Positions 5,828 to 6,916 of a stretch of 6,916 nucleotides of DNA are shown here, piece after piece. Position 1 is the first letter of the stretch. Each line of letters opens with the position of its first letter. The stretch covers positions 1 through 6,916 of the forward strand of contig RFKM01000356.1 in the NCBI GenBank assembly GCA_003694465.1, read 5' to 3'. This DNA is from Alphaproteobacteria bacterium (GTDB lineage Bacteria; Pseudomonadota; Alphaproteobacteria; Rhodobacterales; Rhodobacteraceae). The translations under genes were made by a program, and so were the position numbers. Under the pieces are notes generated by a model. The model was not told where the DNA came from. It searched no databases and saw nothing but the letters and a program-made list of their open reading frames with translations.

Positions 5828-6916
5828 ATGACCTTCTTCCAGTTTTCGCAAGACGTGCAGGCGATGATCGCGCTCGGGGTGGTGGCGGCGATGTTCCTGG
5901 CTTTCCTGCGCGAGCTTTTCCCGGCCGAGGTGGTCGCCCTTTCGGGGGTGGCGGTGCTGCTGGTCACCGGAGTCCTGCCCTATGACGTCGGGCTGGGGGT
6001 GCTGGCCAACCCGGCGCCCTGGACGATCGCGGCGATGTTCATCCTGATGGGGGCGCTGGTGCGCACCGGCGCGCTCGACTGGTTCACCCGCGGCGCCGAG
6101 CGGCAGGCCGAGCAGCGGCCGAAACGGGCGCTCGGGGCCTTGATGGGCCTTGTCGTTGCCGCCTCGGCCTTCGTGTCGAACACGCCGGTGGTGGTGGTGA
6201 TGATCCCGGTGTTCACCCAGCTCGCTCGGCGCATCGGCCTTGCACCGTCGAAGCTGCTGATCCCGCTGAGCTATGCGGCCATACTCGGCGGGACGCTGAC
6301 GCTGATCGGCACCTCGACCAACCTGCTCGTCGACGGTGTGGCCCGGGGGGCGGGGCTGGCGCCCTTCTCGATCTTCGAGGTCACGCCGCTGGGGCTGGTG
6401 CTGGTGGCATGGGGGATGCTCTATCTCTACCTCTTCGGCCCGCGCCTTCTGCCCGAACGCAGCTCGATGGCGGCGCTGCTAAGCAACCGGTCGAAAAAGC
6501 GCTTCTTCACCGAGGTGGTGATCCCGCAGGGCAGCACGCTCATCGGCCGGCGGGTGCTGGAAGAGCCGCTCTTCCAGCGCGACGGCGTGCGCCTCGTCGA
6601 CGTGATCCGGGGCGATGCCTCCCTGCGGCGCGATCTTGGTGCGGTAAACTTGCAGGCCGGCGACCGGGTGGTGCTGCGCACCGAGATGGGCGAGCTTCTG
6701 GCGCTGCAGCGGATGAAGGAGCTTCGCCCGGTCGATCAGGTGAGCGCCGTGGAAACGACCACGGTCGAGGCGCTGATCACCCCGGGGTGCAAGATGGTCG
6801 GGCGAACGCTGGGCGAGCTGCGGCTGCGGCGGCGCTTCGGGGTCTATCCGCTGGCGGTGCACCGGCGCAGCCAGAACATCGGCCGGCAGCTCGACTCGGT
6901 GCGCATCGCGGTGGGC
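5828..6916 (+). CDS. SLC13-family permease with RCK_C domains (3' end outside window)
   Basis: This is the first 363 residues of an inner-membrane secondary transporter of the SLC13/DASS group (ion transporter superfamily), in the subgroup that carries TrkA-C (RCK_C) regulatory domains between its two membrane halves. Hydrophobic segments are visible at about 12-29, 33-50, 65-81, 103-130, 145-166 and 185-204. The substrate-binding signatures SNTP (117-120) and GTSTNL (161-166) are both present. From about residue 225 come soluble RCK_C repeats: TEVVIPQGSTLIGRRV...GDRVVLRT (about 228-284) and VEALITPGCKMVGRTLGELRLRRRFGVYPLAVHRR (start about 313). Full-length relatives are roughly 590 residues, so the second membrane half is missing. 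The ATG at 5828 follows AGGGG; the frame is open to the end of the window. Members move anions such as dicarboxylates or sulfate, usually with sodium, but the substrate here cannot be told. RCK_C domains typically bind small ligands and may gate transport. Confidence 0.9.
   Translation, partial: MTFFQFSQDVQAMIALGVVAAMFLAFLRELFPAEVVALSGVAVLLVTGVLPYDVGLGVLANPAPWTIAAMFILMGALVRTGALDWFTRGAERQAEQRPKRALGALMGLVVAASAFVSNTPVVVVMIPVFTQLARRIGLAPSKLLIPLSYAAILGGTLTLIGTSTNLLVDGVARGAGLAPFSIFEVTPLGLVLVAWGMLYLYLFGPRLLPERSSMAALLSNRSKKRFFTEVVIPQGSTLIGRRVLEEPLFQRDGVRLVDVIRGDASLRRDLGAVNLQAGDRVVLRTEMGELLALQRMKELRPVDQVSAVETTTVEALITPGCKMVGRTLGELRLRRRFGVYPLAVHRRSQNIGRQLDSVRIAVG

Overview
The window is GC-rich throughout, with almost all third codon positions G or C. 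The gene set and protein wording point to an alphaproteobacterium of the Rhodobacterales/Rhodobacteraceae type: DUF1285 divergent from moxR, a YmdB-like protein with a GDHAFDQ motif, and an SLC13 permease carrying RCK_C domains. This placement rests on recognition of protein families, not on a search. No rRNA, tRNA, transposase, integrase, phage gene or CRISPR array is visible. The region reads as ordinary chromosome with housekeeping genes packed head-to-head and tail-to-tail.

Layout from left to right: (1) a MoxR-family AAA+ ATPase on the minus strand, whose last few codons lie outside the left edge; (2) a 56-base divergent spacer with candidate promoters facing both ways; (3) a two-gene plus-strand unit, DUF1285 followed after 3 bases by a hydroxypyruvate isomerase-family TIM barrel; (4) an rRNA pseudouridine synthase of the RluB type on the minus strand, convergent with the isomerase and separated from it by a small hairpin; (5) tadA, the tRNA wobble adenosine deaminase, divergent from rluB; (6) a UPF0173 metallo-beta-lactamase-fold hydrolase on the minus strand, convergent with tadA by 12 bases and preceded by a near-perfect Shine-Dalgarno; (7) a 281-base intergenic region, visibly AT-richer in its middle, holding candidate promoters and an inverted repeat; (8) a YmdB/TIGR00282 metallophosphoesterase on the plus strand; (9) a 155-base GC-rich, palindrome-laden spacer with a terminator-like hairpin; (10) the first 363 residues of an SLC13-type (DASS/ArsB-NhaD superfamily) permease with RCK_C domains, cut by the right edge.

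Functionally the window mixes RNA maturation (RluB on 23S rRNA, TadA on tRNA-Arg, and YmdB, a phosphodiesterase linked to RNA or second-messenger turnover), small-molecule metabolism (Hyi), and envelope or transport functions (MoxR, SLC13 permease). Only DUF1285-hyi looks like a true operon pair. I see no convincing new multi-gene system. The most interesting leads are regulatory: the inverted repeat overlapping a candidate ymdB promoter, mutually exclusive hairpins before the permease, and the overlapping divergent promoters at moxR/DUF1285. One protein-level oddity is an Asp in place of the usual metal-site Asn in YmdB.
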